Assembly (NCBI GenBank): GCA_964342355.1
Contig: CAYFFG010000019.1
Span: 1-64,000, forward strand
Origin: Hirschia sp964342355
GTDB lineage: Bacteria; Pseudomonadota; Alphaproteobacteria; Caulobacterales; Hyphomonadaceae
DNA length: 64,000 nt
Direction of reading: 5' to 3'
Every line of letters starts with the position of its first letter. Within the stretch, counting starts at the first letter, position 1. The position numbers were made by a program, and so were the translations under genes. The notes beneath the pieces were generated by a model. That model was not told where the DNA came from and did not search any database. It worked only from the letters and a program-made list of their open reading frames with translations. Below, one piece after another: positions 33,313 through 43,647 of this stretch.

Positions 33313-36300
33313 ATGGAGAAAATTATGGGATTTCAGGGAAAGACCGGCTTGCGGGGGCTTGTTGCGGCGGTTTTCTTGGGACTTTTAGCTGCTTGTGGAC
33401 AGTCCAACACGGATGCGCCACAGACTGCAGCTGACCTTCGAGACAAAATCGAGGGGCCGGAAATTGATATTCGCGCTGAAAAAGCGCGTCGCGCTGAAGC
33501 TGATACGCCAGAAAGGTTTGCTTTTCTGAGGTATTCCTCTCGTACTGACGAGACAGCGCCAATTGCCTGTCTGGAATTTTCCCGCACCCTGAAATCGAAA
33601 ACTGATTATACGCCTTATGTGGACGTAAAAGGTGACAAACAGATCGCTCTTGATGTCGATGGCTCCAGCCTCTGTATCGGCGGGCTGACATTTGGCGAAG
33701 CAGTCGAGGTGACGCTGAAATCCGGACTTCCGGGCGCTGGAAGAAACCACGCCCTGGAACGAGATGAAACTTTTGTTGTCGATTTTGGAGACCGCCCGTC
33801 ATATGTCGGCTTTAAAGGCGACGGAGTTATTCTGCCTCGCATTGATGCGGATGGTGTGGCGATTGAAACCGTCAATGTAGACGCTCTGAAAATTTCTCTT
33901 TCGCGTGTGACGGATCGCGCGCTTGTCTTCAAAGAGATCACATCTGGATTCAGCGCTGGACGCGGAGAATATTATTGGCAGGGTGGGGACACAGACCCTT
34001 CAGACCTTGCAGAACAGCTATGGTCAGGTGTTGTGGATGTTAAAAGCGACACCAACCAGGCCAAGACAACTGTTTTTTCCATCGCAAGCGCAGTCGAAAG
34101 GCTAGAGCCGGGCGCTTACTACATTGAAGTAGAAGAGACGGGCGCAGCAGGCGATGATCGCCCAGCACGCGCAGCCCGCTGGCTGATTGTGACGGATCTT
34201 GCGTTGACCGCTTATGAGGGAACCGATGGCCTTCTGGTTACCGCACGATCTATTGATACGGCGCGCATAGCGCGTGACGTGCGTCTGGACCTTATCGCAC
34301 GCAATAACGAAATTCTGAAAACAGAACGTACGGACCTTGTGGGACAGGCGCGTTTTGCGGCGCCGCTTGTGCGCGGGGTAGGGCCTCAATCGCCTCGTAT
34401 GGTGATGGCGTATGATACCAATGGCGATTTTGCTGTTCTGGATCTACAGCGCGCGCCCGTGGATTTGTCTAATCATGACATTAACGGCCGTGCGGCTTCT
34501 GGTGCGGTTGAAAGCTATATCTACACGGATCGCGGCATTTACCGTCCCGGTGAAAAGATACAAATTGTTGCTTTGTTACGAGACCCAAGCGTTGCTTCAG
34601 TCGCAAATAGGGCTGGAAGCGTAAAAGTGTATGCGCCAAATGGTGTAGAAGCTGGCAGCTTTCGCTTTGATAATGCGCAGGATGCAGGCGCGGCGTCATA
34701 TCAGTTTACTTTGCCAAAGGCGGCGGCGCGCGGTATCTGGCGGATCGAAACGCATGTAGATGGTTTGGGTGTTGTCGGGTCTGAACGTGTCTCTGTTGAA
34801 GACTTTGTGCCTCAACGTATTGCGCTCAAGCTGGACGCAGATACTAACGAACCGGTGAAGTCAGGTGAGACTCGCGCAATTACTGCCGATGTGCGTTTCC
34901 TTTATGGTGCGCCAGGTGCGGGGTTAAACGTTGAAGCGCGTGCGCGCATCGAGCGTGATCCGTCGCCATTTCCAGGTTTTAAGGGCTATTCATTCGGACG
35001 CCATGACGAGAGCTTTCGAGAGCGGGAGTTCGACTTGCCAGACGTGACCGCTGATGGATCAGGTCGTGCAGTCTTAAAACTCAATCCGTCCGAGCAATAT
35101 GGCGAAAGTTCTTTTCCACTGCGTTTGCGCACTGTCGTAAGTGCGATTGAGCCCGGTGGGCGCGCTGTGCGTGACGATGTTCGCATCCCGTACCGCACGC
35201 GTGACATCTATCTTGGAATTGAACCGCTGTTTGACGGTTCTGCAAGCATGGATGAAAAGGCGCGCTTTAAGTCTGTTGCCATCAATACGGATGGTGAGCA
35301 GGTTAGCGGTGTTGTCAATTGGCGACTTGTGCGGATTGACTGGGATTATGACTGGTATCGAACGTCAGGCGGCGAGTGGCGTTGGCGTCGTACGCGCAAC
35401 GTTATCCCCGTTGATGAGGGACAGTCTGAGTTATCTGCGAATAATCCGGGAGAGATTATAACCCGCGAGCTTGACTGGGGGGACTATGAGCTTGTCCTTA
35501 CCGAAGAAACCAGCGGCGCTCAGGCTAGTTATGGTTTTTGGGCCGGATGGGGCAGCGGTCCGCAAGCCGGAGCGGAAGCGCCCGACCGGGTAAGGATTTC
35601 TGCGCCGGACCAACCAATCGAAGTGGGCAAGAAGGCCAGCTATACTATTTTGCCACCTTATGCTGGCGAAGCAGAGATTGTGGTGGCGAATGAACGTATC
35701 ATTGAAACACGCACGATCACGCTGCCCGAAAAAGGACAGAAGGTTGACTTTAATGTCACCGAGGAGTGGGGCGCAGGCGCATATATCATGGTTAGCGTCT
35801 ATACGCCGAGAGATCCTGTTGCGCGTCCGCGCCCACGCCGAGCCGTTGGGGTTTCGCATGCGCCGATTGATGTAAGTGCGCGGACTTTTGAAATCTCTCT
35901 GAATGCGCCTTCGCTGATTAAGCCGCGTGAAAAGCTTAAATTAGAACTTGCGACTGAAGACGGTCCGCGTGGGGAATTCGTCTTTGCAACAGTTGCGGCT
36001 GTGGATGAGGGCATTTTGCAGCTCACCAAGTTTTCTTCGCCCAACCCGGCGGATTTCTTCTTTGCGAAGCGCAAACTGGGGGTAGAGCTGAAAGACGATT
36101 ATGGTCGCTTGCTGGACCCCAACCAGGGCGCCGCGGCTAAACCACGTACCGGTGGAGACCAAATCGGTGGCGCCGGACTTTCTGTCGTTCCCACTAAAAC
36201 AATCGCATTGTTCTCAGGCATTGTGCCTTTGGGGCGAGATGGCACCGCTGAAGTTGAACTTGATATTCCTGACTTCAACGGCGAATTACGTTTGATGGCG

Positions 36301-38271
36301 GTTGCATGGTCAAACACTGGATTAGGGGCCGTCGCTCAACCTCTAACGGTGCGTGATGATGTGCCGGCACAGATTATTCTACCGAGATTTCTCGCGCCGG
36401 GGGACACCGCAGTTGCGACTGTCACACTAGACAATGTCGACGGTTTGCCTGGCCAATATGATGCGGATGTCTCCAATGGAGACTCCGTGAAAATTGAACA
36501 GCCAGTCGTCACAGCCATTTTGAAAAAAGGCGAACGCGCTGATCTCGGTGTTGAGATCACAGCTGAAAAAGCTGGTGTCACTGACATAGGACTGCAGGTT
36601 TCAGGTCCTAATCACTTCATGGTCGAGCGCGATTATGACATCGAAATCCGTTCGCCCTACCTGCCACTCAACAGAGTCACGCGCGTAGTGCTTGAACCGG
36701 GTGAAAGCTGGACAGCGCCAGAAAATGTTTTGGCTGGATTTGTTCCTGGTTCGGCAGAACTGACAGTAAGCGCGTCGCCCTTGCCAATGGATGCAGCTGC
36801 GCTTTACGAGAGTTTGAGCCGTTATCCTTATGGATGTACGGAACAAACAGTCAGTCGCGCCATGCCGCTACTGTATGCTGAAAACATGGCTAAGATTGCA
36901 GGTATAAAAGCGGATGATCAGATCCGGACCCGCGTTCAGGAAGCTGTTTCAACAATCTTGAACCGCCAGGGAGCGGATGGGGCGATTGGGCTTTGGCGCA
37001 TGGGCGACAGGCAGGCTTCGCCGTGGTTGGGGGCATACGCTGTTGATTTTCTCGCGCGTGCGAAATCTCAAGGCTATGTCGTGCCCCAAGAAGCTTTGGA
37101 TAAGGCTTACAATGCTCTAGGTCATGTGGCGGAACGCAAACAGATGTGGAGCGTGGGATATGAAACCCATGTCTACACATCGCGTTGGAATTCGGACACG
37201 GAAGAGCTTCTAATGTCACGCTCCAGCGCTTATGCCGGCTATGTGCTTGCTCGGGCTGGGAAGATAGATGCGTCCCGTCTTCGTTATATCCATGATGAGC
37301 AGTTGAAAAACACGCCAAGCCCGTTAGCGCGAGCGCATATTGCGGCTGCCATGTCTTTTATTGGCGATAACGCCCGAACCAATTCTGCGCTGAATAAAGC
37401 AAAGGAAGCGTTGGGCTATGAAAATAGCGGAGATTATTATCAGACCCGCCGCCGTGATCTGGCGGGCGTTTTAGCGCTTGCTGCTGAAATTGGAGATACA
37501 GAAACCGTTCGTGCTTTGACCGATCAGGTTATGGAAGATCTGCCAGAACCAGACAGGCTTACTACTCAGGAAAAAGGGTTTCTGTTGCTGGCCGCAAACG
37601 CATTGTCGAGCGGGGCGACAAAGGCAAAATTGTCTCTGTCTGGTTCTGCTAGTGTCGTTGCGGACAACAAACTCTATGTAGCGCATGAAGCCGATCTTCT
37701 TCCGATTGGAAACACCACAGAAGGTGAGGAGGCTAGTACGGTTCAATTGCCTGACTTCACAAATGCCGGTGATGGTCAGGTTTGGCTAACGGCAGTGGCG
37801 CACGGCGCTCCAGTGTCTGCGCCACCTGCTGACAGTGAAGGGTTTTTGGTCCGTAAAGAGCTTTACTCCGTCAACGGAACTGCAGTTAGCGCTTCAAGCG
37901 TCATGCAAGGTGATCAGATCATTGTGCAATTGAGCGTTAGACCGCGTGATCGGCAAGAGCATCCTATCATTGTCGCTGATCTTTTGCCGGCTGGGTTTGA
38001 GATCGAAGCAATCCTGACACCATCAACATCAGGTCCGTATGACGGATTTCTTGATGATTTGAGCTATGCCGATATCGCCGAAGCGCGTGATGACCGGTTT
38101 ATCGCATCTGTTGATGTGCGTGACAGCGAATGGGCGCACTTTGCCTATGTTGTCCGCGCTGTCACGCCAGGCGATTTTGCTATGCCGGGCGTCGTCGTGG
38201 AAGACATGTATCGTCCGACCGTGTTTGGTCGCACACAAGCGGGGCGAGTGACTATCCGTCCTGCGCAGTAG
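33313..38271 (+). CDS. Alpha-2-macroglobulin-family lipoprotein with thioester
   Basis: The 1652-residue protein is a bacterial alpha-2-macroglobulin (YfhM type). It has a lipoprotein signal (FLGLLAACG, cysteine 28), a long run of MG beta-domains (for example YIYTDRGIYRPGEKIQIVAL), a bait and CUB region, and the thioester motif GCTEQ with the cysteine at about residue 1175. A helical thioester domain (QGADGAIGLWRM) and a C-terminal receptor-like domain follow. Such proteins trap attacking proteases in the periplasm. The pbpC gene follows after ten bases, the classic pairing of protease trap and cell-wall repair synthase. Start could be ATG 33313 or 33325. Confidence 0.92.
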   Translation: MEKIMGFQGKTGLRGLVAAVFLGLLAACGQSNTDAPQTAADLRDKIEGPEIDIRAEKARRAEADTPERFAFLRYSSRTDETAPIACLEFSRTLKSKTDYTPYVDVKGDKQIALDVDGSSLCIGGLTFGEAVEVTLKSGLPGAGRNHALERDETFVVDFGDRPSYVGFKGDGVILPRIDADGVAIETVNVDALKISLSRVTDRALVFKEITSGFSAGRGEYYWQGGDTDPSDLAEQLWSGVVDVKSDTNQAKTTVFSIASAVERLEPGAYYIEVEETGAAGDDRPARAARWLIVTDLALTAYEGTDGLLVTARSIDTARIARDVRLDLIARNNEILKTERTDLVGQARFAAPLVRGVGPQSPRMVMAYDTNGDFAVLDLQRAPVDLSNHDINGRAASGAVESYIYTDRGIYRPGEKIQIVALLRDPSVASVANRAGSVKVYAPNGVEAGSFRFDNAQDAGAASYQFTLPKAAARGIWRIETHVDGLGVVGSERVSVEDFVPQRIALKLDADTNEPVKSGETRAITADVRFLYGAPGAGLNVEARARIERDPSPFPGFKGYSFGRHDESFREREFDLPDVTADGSGRAVLKLNPSEQYGESSFPLRLRTVVSAIEPGGRAVRDDVRIPYRTRDIYLGIEPLFDGSASMDEKARFKSVAINTDGEQVSGVVNWRLVRIDWDYDWYRTSGGEWRWRRTRNVIPVDEGQSELSANNPGEIITRELDWGDYELVLTEETSGAQASYGFWAGWGSGPQAGAEAPDRVRISAPDQPIEVGKKASYTILPPYAGEAEIVVANERIIETRTITLPEKGQKVDFNVTEEWGAGAYIMVSVYTPRDPVARPRPRRAVGVSHAPIDVSARTFEISLNAPSLIKPREKLKLELATEDGPRGEFVFATVAAVDEGILQLTKFSSPNPADFFFAKRKLGVELKDDYGRLLDPNQGAAAKPRTGGDQIGGAGLSVVPTKTIALFSGIVPLGRDGTAEVELDIPDFNGELRLMAVAWSNTGLGAVAQPLTVRDDVPAQIILPRFLAPGDTAVATVTLDNVDGLPGQYDADVSNGDSVKIEQPVVTAILKKGERADLGVEITAEKAGVTDIGLQVSGPNHFMVERDYDIEIRSPYLPLNRVTRVVLEPGESWTAPENVLAGFVPGSAELTVSASPLPMDAAALYESLSRYPYGCTEQTVSRAMPLLYAENMAKIAGIKADDQIRTRVQEAVSTILNRQGADGAIGLWRMGDRQASPWLGAYAVDFLARAKSQGYVVPQEALDKAYNALGHVAERKQMWSVGYETHVYTSRWNSDTEELLMSRSSAYAGYVLARAGKIDASRLRYIHDEQLKNTPSPLARAHIAAAMSFIGDNARTNSALNKAKEALGYENSGDYYQTRRRDLAGVLALAAEIGDTETVRALTDQVMEDLPEPDRLTTQEKGFLLLAANALSSGATKAKLSLSGSASVVADNKLYVAHEADLLPIGNTTEGEEASTVQLPDFTNAGDGQVWLTAVAHGAPVSAPPADSEGFLVRKELYSVNGTAVSASSVMQGDQIIVQLSVRPRDRQEHPIIVADLLPAGFEIEAILTPSTSGPYDGFLDDLSYADIAEARDDRFIASVDVRDSEWAHFAYVVRAVTPGDFAMPGVVVEDMYRPTVFGRTQAGRVTIRPAQ

Positions 38272-38281
38272 GGAATATCTT

Positions 38282-40348
38282 GTGATCGCCGCCCTCAACA
38301 GGCTTATGTGGCAGCGTCCCAGACTGTCTGTGCTGGCGGCGATTACCGCTTTGATAATTTCGTTAGATGTGGTGTTTCCGCCGCCGTTGGCAAAAGCAAA
38401 AGAGGTTTCACGCGTCGTACGCGACAGGAATGGCGCGCCGATGCGTGTTTATCCAGTCAGTGAAGGGCGTTGGCGATTAAAAGCTGACTTGAACGAGATA
38501 GATCCTGCATTTATCGAGGCGCTTTTAGAATATGAGGACGAGCGCTTTTACAGTCATCTGGGTGTTGATGCGACCGCGATGGTCCGGGCGACTTTGAATT
38601 TTGCTAAAGCTGGACGCGTCGTTTCGGGCGGTTCAACGATTACAATGCAAACAGCGCGGTTACTGGAACCAAAACCGCGGACATTACTGGCAAAACTCCA
38701 ACAGATGGTACGCGCTGTTCAACTTGAGCGCCGCCTCTCTAAGCAAGAGATCCTAGAGCTTTACCTCACGCTTGCGCCCTATGGTGGAAATATTGAAGGT
38801 GTGCGATCGGCGAGCTGGGCTTATTTTGGCCGTGAACCACAAGCGCTGACACCAGATCAGATTGCGCTCTTGATCGCATTGCCTCAATCGCCGGAGGCGC
38901 GTCGGCCTGACCTTAAGCCTGCAAACGCTGTGCAGGCGCGGGAGAGGGTGCTCAAACGTTTGGTTAGCAAAGGCGTTATCGCAACCGATCGCGCGAAAGA
39001 AGCGATGAGCGCACCTGCGCCGCCACGTCGAAACTTTCCTGCGCTGGCCTGGCATGCTTCGGACAAAGCCGTTGAACGCGCGCCGGCTGATGCAGTTGAT
39101 ATAGACACAGCACTAGACATTAAACTTCAGTCTTCTTTTGAAAGGTTGGCTTTTCAAGCGACCGAAGAAATGGGCCCGAATACCCAAATTGCAATTATCG
39201 CGGTGGACACAGAAACATTTGGTGTCAGAGCGTCTGTTGGTTCGGCAAGCCGGGACCGCGCGGGCGGTTGGCTTGACCTGACGAGCCGCCGCAGGTCGCC
39301 AGGCTCCACCTTGAAACCATTCATCTACGCTATGGCGTTTGATGATGGTATTGCAGCCCCATCCACTCAGATTGAAGATTTACCCAAGCGGTTTGAGTCT
39401 TATCAACCAGAAAACTTCGATCGGACATTTCGTGGCGATGTCACGATCGCTCAGGCGCTTCAGCATTCCCTGAATGTGCCAGCTGTGCATGCTCTGGACG
39501 CCGTTGGGTCAGAAAGGTTTGCAGCAACACTTTCGTTTGCTGGCGCGACGTTGGATTTACCTAAAAAGGCGGATGACGGTCCGGGGCTTGCTATCGCTCT
39601 TGGCGGTGTCGGGATGTCTGTTCAGGACGTTGCAGTTTTATATGCAGGGCTTGGCAATAGCGGCGTGACAAAAGGTTTGAATTGGTTACGCAAAACGGAA
39701 ATGGCTGAACAGCCGGTACGGCATCTCATGAGTGCTGAAACTGCTTCGAAAATTCTAGATATATTGCGCGATGGGCCTAGTCCGCAGGGCCGCATGCCCG
39801 CTTTGTTAACGCAGTCTGCGCCAGATATTGCATTTAAAACCGGTACGTCTTACGGATTTCGTGACGCTTGGGCGGCAGGCGTTGCGGGGCGATTGGCGAT
39901 AGTTGTTTGGGTGGGGCGCGCCGATGGAGCGCCAAGGCCAGGCGCTACGGGGCGCGAAACAGCGCTGCCCATCCTTTTTGACGCTTATGATCTAGCCGCG
40001 CAGCTAGGAAATGACAGTTTACGTCAAGGTCCGTTGCCTCCAACGCCTTTTACCGGGGATGCGCCATTCTCGTTAACGAGTTTCACAGAATCGGATGTGC
40101 CTCCAGAGATTCTGTTTCCGCCGGACGGGGCGGAAATTTGGCAGGACAAACCTGATAGGACATTCACGCTTGCGGCGCGTGGAACGCAGGAGCTCGCCTG
40201 GTATGTCAATGGTCATTTATTGGATCAAAACGCATTAGGCGAACCAGTCTGGAAGCCCATAGCAGAAGGGTTTTATAGACTTTCTGTAGTCGATTCCGCA
40301 GGCAGAGCCAGCCACACAAATGTGCGTGTGCTTCGCGCGACTGATTAG
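38282..40348 (+). CDS. pbpC: Penicillin-binding protein 1C
   Basis: The 688-residue protein has an N-terminal membrane anchor (about 12-33), a GT51 transglycosylase domain (EYEDERFYSHLGVD, GGSTITMQTARLL, RSASWAYFGR) and a transpeptidase domain with SPGSTLKPFIYA, the SLN motif in QHSLNVPAVHAL and KTG in FKTGTSYGFRDAW. The last about 90 residues are the BiPBP_C domain typical of PBP1C. It polymerises peptidoglycan. The start is GTG with GGGA upstream. Weak inverted repeat TTTGAG/CTCAAA (40361-40384) follows. Confidence 0.93.
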   Translation: MIAALNRLMWQRPRLSVLAAITALIISLDVVFPPPLAKAKEVSRVVRDRNGAPMRVYPVSEGRWRLKADLNEIDPAFIEALLEYEDERFYSHLGVDATAMVRATLNFAKAGRVVSGGSTITMQTARLLEPKPRTLLAKLQQMVRAVQLERRLSKQEILELYLTLAPYGGNIEGVRSASWAYFGREPQALTPDQIALLIALPQSPEARRPDLKPANAVQARERVLKRLVSKGVIATDRAKEAMSAPAPPRRNFPALAWHASDKAVERAPADAVDIDTALDIKLQSSFERLAFQATEEMGPNTQIAIIAVDTETFGVRASVGSASRDRAGGWLDLTSRRRSPGSTLKPFIYAMAFDDGIAAPSTQIEDLPKRFESYQPENFDRTFRGDVTIAQALQHSLNVPAVHALDAVGSERFAATLSFAGATLDLPKKADDGPGLAIALGGVGMSVQDVAVLYAGLGNSGVTKGLNWLRKTEMAEQPVRHLMSAETASKILDILRDGPSPQGRMPALLTQSAPDIAFKTGTSYGFRDAWAAGVAGRLAIVVWVGRADGAPRPGATGRETALPILFDAYDLAAQLGNDSLRQGPLPPTPFTGDAPFSLTSFTESDVPPEILFPPDGAEIWQDKPDRTFTLAARGTQELAWYVNGHLLDQNALGEPVWKPIAEGFYRLSVVDSAGRASHTNVRVLRATD

Positions 40349-40524
40349 CAGCTGTTTACCTTTGAGTTGAAGCGCTCGCTCAAAAGTTAGTTTTATGTTA
40401 ATAAACCGCATCGCTACTATTGACGAAAGCGATACATTCTATCGAGATTGGGGAAGTTTGGGTAACGTCAGCCGTTTTTAAGTACGTTTTTAGTACTGCA
40501 ATTGACGTAGAGGGAAATCCTTAC

Positions 40525-41538
40525 GTGTTAATCTATTTAGCTGAAGATGATCCAATCTTTAGACAGATTTTCCAGAATACGCTGAAAAGCGATGATCGCT
40601 TTGTAGTATCTTTATTTTCTTCTCTTGAAGAGCTTGTTCATTCTGATCATCAGGCTAACCCAGATCTTATTGTTGTCGATGTTATGCGGCCAGACTCCAT
40701 TTCAATGGAAAATGACGTTGAACGTATAAAGTCGAAATATGATTCTCCCTATGTATTTGTGACCAGCGGGGAGGCTGAGGAGCTTCGAGAAAGAGCGTTT
40801 GGCCTGGGCGCAGAAGGTGTTTTCGACAAGTCAGATCTGAATGTCGCAAGTCTACGCCAGCTCGTCCTCAATTCTAAGGCGCGGCGTAAGCACACTGTCG
40901 CCAACAGAAACGGTGTGCGGACTGAAGACAGCGTGAAAGACTGGACTGCTCTTAAAGCGCCGCTTTCTTATTTAGAATCAGGACTCTCGACGTTAAGCGA
41001 AGTCATGCAGGAAACTGGAAAAGTTGGTTCGCTTGAATTTGTTGAGCACCTACGTGAAACACTGCAGGCAATAAAACAATACATGCAAGATGACCTGAGC
41101 CAAGAATCCGGCGGGTCACTGGATTTGCTTATTCAGCAGTCTGTTTTGCGAATACAAAGATTGGCTCAAACGCGTCAGATCAACTTGCGGGTCGATTGGG
41201 AGTCGACAGGGTTTCGGCAGATGGGTTCTGGCGCACTAGTTCAATTGGGCGTTCAGCATTTACTGGAGGGCGTTTTGAGGTGCTGTCGCGCCAGCGACGG
41301 GGTTTGGATGCAAGGTGAAAAGGGTGAAATCCCAAACTCAAGCATCATTCGCGTTCACCTCAGCAGGCGCGTTCTACCATCTAAAGAGATCCTGTTTCCA
41401 GATGCGTCTGCTCCGGATCATATTGGGCTGGATGCGCTGTCTTCCATGCAGTTGGGCGCAATGTTGCTGTTGTTGTCAGAGCAACAAGTGAAATTATCGA
41501 CAGAGAGCAAACAGCAGCTGTTGAGTGTTTATCTCTAA
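40525..41538 (+). CDS. Response-regulator receiver fused to a degenerate kinase-like module
   Basis: The 337-residue protein starts at GTG 40525, chosen because GAGGGAA lies eight bases upstream and the receiver domain begins at once (LIYLAEDDP). Receiver features are the acidic pocket E7-D9, phosphorylated D52 in LIVVDVM, T80 and K102. After a linker, residues about 140-330 resemble a histidine kinase without its key residues: where a phosphorylated histidine would precede PL there is KAPLSYLESGL, the N-box-like helix GALVQLGVQHLLEGVLR lacks asparagine, and no glycine-rich ATP lid is visible. It may act as a phosphotransfer or output adaptor. The receiver is certain; the second half is my reading. 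Confidence 0.75.
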   Translation: MLIYLAEDDPIFRQIFQNTLKSDDRFVVSLFSSLEELVHSDHQANPDLIVVDVMRPDSISMENDVERIKSKYDSPYVFVTSGEAEELRERAFGLGAEGVFDKSDLNVASLRQLVLNSKARRKHTVANRNGVRTEDSVKDWTALKAPLSYLESGLSTLSEVMQETGKVGSLEFVEHLRETLQAIKQYMQDDLSQESGGSLDLLIQQSVLRIQRLAQTRQINLRVDWESTGFRQMGSGALVQLGVQHLLEGVLRCCRASDGVWMQGEKGEIPNSSIIRVHLSRRVLPSKEILFPDASAPDHIGLDALSSMQLGAMLLLLSEQQVKLSTESKQQLLSVYL

Positions 41539-42090
41539 CTGTTGAAGTGAATTGCGTGTTTTTTTTTGAATTGTAAGCTTATGAAGCTCAAGTTTTGAGT
41601 TTGTTAGATTTTGTTTTTTGCATTGAGAGATTAATTTTAAAATAGATTATTTAGTAGCGTTTTGCGACATATTACCTAACGTAATGGTGTTTGAGTATTC
41701 ATTGTTTTAGTATTTAAACTAATTGCCGTGATACATTTATTTATCAATATCACTGGTTGCGTTCTACTTTGATGTCAATTATATGACAGCTCCCGCTGAG
41801 AGAAATAGCGGTCTGCTCGTTGAGAACGCAGATAAAAGAGCGAGTTCGCCTTTAAAAGGGAACGTTGTCCTCTAAAAATTATATGATTAACCCGACTTCT
41901 GTTGGGTAAAATGAATTGGCGCTTTACGTGCCAGACAAGACAGTTCGCATTTGCCTGCGTCCCCCCCCCAACCCAGCTGGCAAAGCGGACTCGGTGGCGC
42001 CGCTCCTGGAAAACCAGTGAGCGGCGTCATTATTCCGGGGACAATTTTACAAACTTCACAGCACCTTTTGCTACCCCGGAACAATCGCAC
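41539..42090. other. AT-rich intergenic region without a supported gene
   Basis: About 550 bases separate the receiver gene from the glyoxalase-like gene. The first 350 bases are markedly AT-rich. The second part contains a run of nine C (41961-41969) and GC-rich sequence. An open frame from 41902 leads into the next gene, but its arginine- and aromatic-rich translation is unlike the family. A promoter or small RNA could be here, but I see no clear signal. Confidence 0.5.
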
Positions 42091-42969
42091 ATGCTAAATA
42101 TCTGCATGCTTAATGGAATGGATCATATCGTCCTTGCCTGTGAGGACATCAACACAGCAATCATCGATTATCAGGCGTTGATTGGGCGCTCGCCTGCCTG
42201 GCGGTCTGAAAATACGGCTGACGGCACCGCAACAGCGCTTTTTCAAATGGAAAATACAGCGCTTGAACTCTTGTCGCCTCATGGTGACGGACCGGTTGCC
42301 ATGCGGTTACGTCAGCTTTTGGGGGCAAATGGCGAAGGACTGCAAAGCTTGGTCTTTCGCACGGCTGAAATCAATGAAGCCCATCGTGTATTTTCCCGCC
42401 GTGGTTTACGAGCAAGCGAAGTGATGGATGGGGCAAGTACTGACCTTGAGACAGGACATGAACGGCGCTGGAAGCGGATGCGACTGGATACCGACAAGAC
42501 TGCTAAAGTGCGCCAGTTTGTCGTGGAAAACGACCCGGAGACAGAATTAAGCGTGAAAATAGGGGATGCTTCCCAAGTCTGCGCTTTGGATCATGTCGTC
42601 ATTAATACTGACCACCCCGAACGGGCGATCGCGCTTTACGGCGCGCGATTGGGTTTGCGGTTTGCGTTGGATCGTGTGCGGGAAGATCTCTCCACACACT
42701 TCATGTTTTTTAAAGCAGGTGATCTGACTTTGGAATTAATCGCCCGTCTCGGTGTGTCTGAATCTAGCGACGATGGCGATAAAATGTGGGGTTTGAGCTG
42801 GTTGGTTGGTGATATAGAGGCTGCTCATGAGCGCCTCTCAAAGGAAGGGTTCAACATTTCCGAAATCCGACCGGGAAGAAAATCCGGGACACGTGTCTTC
42901 ACTGTGCGCGACAGAACGTGCAATACACCTACAATTTTCCTGGAGCAGACGCCTAAGGAGGCGTTCTAA
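42091..42969 (+). CDS. Two-domain VOC (glyoxalase-like) protein
   Basis: The 292-residue protein has two vicinal-oxygen-chelate modules: MDHIVLACEDINTAIIDYQA with ALELLSPHGDGP, and ALDHVVINTDHPERAIALYG with LTLELIARLG. The histidine and glutamate metal ligands are visible in each repeat. It resembles the glyoxalase-like hydrolase and isomerase group with unknown substrates. Starts at 42091, 42106 and 42118 are all possible; the domain itself begins at the last. It precedes leuD by 33 bases and may be cotranscribed. Confidence 0.78.
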   Translation: MLNICMLNGMDHIVLACEDINTAIIDYQALIGRSPAWRSENTADGTATALFQMENTALELLSPHGDGPVAMRLRQLLGANGEGLQSLVFRTAEINEAHRVFSRRGLRASEVMDGASTDLETGHERRWKRMRLDTDKTAKVRQFVVENDPETELSVKIGDASQVCALDHVVINTDHPERAIALYGARLGLRFALDRVREDLSTHFMFFKAGDLTLELIARLGVSESSDDGDKMWGLSWLVGDIEAAHERLSKEGFNISEIRPGRKSGTRVFTVRDRTCNTPTIFLEQTPKEAF

Positions 42970-43002
42970 CATCTCCAACGACTGTAGGATGGATAAGGCT
43001 TT

Positions 43003-43623
43003 ATGAAACCTTTCACGACTTTGCGTGGGTCTGCGGCTCCCTTAAAAGACGGCGACGCTTTGATGGCTAATGTCGACACCGACATGATCATTCCTAAGCA
43101 GTTTTTGAAAACTGTGACGCGTGAGGGGTTGAAGGTCGGTCTGTTTTTCGAGCTGAAAACGCTTGAAAATGGCGAGCCGAACCCTGATTTTGTCCTGAAT
43201 AAGCCAACCTATGCGGGATCTGAAGTTCTCATCGCGGGAGACAATTTTGGCTGCGGTTCTTCGCGCGAGCATGCGCCATGGGCAATTCTCGATCAGGGTT
43301 TACGCTGCGTGATCGCGCCATCGTTTGCGGATATTTTCTTCAATAACTGTTTTAAGAACGGCATATTGCCGATCGCGCTGCCGCAGGAAGTTTGTGATAA
43401 ACTTGCCGAACAGGCCGGTGGTGGAAATCACATCTTCACAGTCGATCTTCCGAACCAGACGATTACCGCACCAGATGGGACGGAGTACGCTTTCGAAATC
43501 GAAGAGGGGCGTAAAGCCAACCTTGTTGCGGGTCTTGATGAAATCGGTGAAACGATGACCCGCGATGTCGAAATTTCCGCATATGAGGAAAAACGCAAAC
43601 TAACGACGCCCTGGCTGGGCTAA
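43003..43623 (+). CDS. leuD: 3-isopropylmalate dehydratase small subunit
   Basis: LeuD with LeuC isomerises 2-isopropylmalate to 3-isopropylmalate in leucine synthesis. The 206-residue protein has VDTDMIIPKQFLK, the swivelling-domain signature GDNFGCGSSREHAPWA and FADIFFNNCFKNGILPI. Length is normal. LeuC is not in this window, so the two subunits are encoded apart. Confidence 0.95.
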   Translation: MKPFTTLRGSAAPLKDGDALMANVDTDMIIPKQFLKTVTREGLKVGLFFELKTLENGEPNPDFVLNKPTYAGSEVLIAGDNFGCGSSREHAPWAILDQGLRCVIAPSFADIFFNNCFKNGILPIALPQEVCDKLAEQAGGGNHIFTVDLPNQTITAPDGTEYAFEIEEGRKANLVAGLDEIGETMTRDVEISAYEEKRKLTTPWLG

Positions 43624-43647
43624 ATAAACAAAAAAGGGGAGAGCGTA

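Noticed and set aside
41902..42090. N-terminal extension of the glyoxalase-like protein
   Set aside because: The extra 63 residues are arginine- and aromatic-rich, contain the C9 run, and do not resemble the family. The domain starts at 42118.
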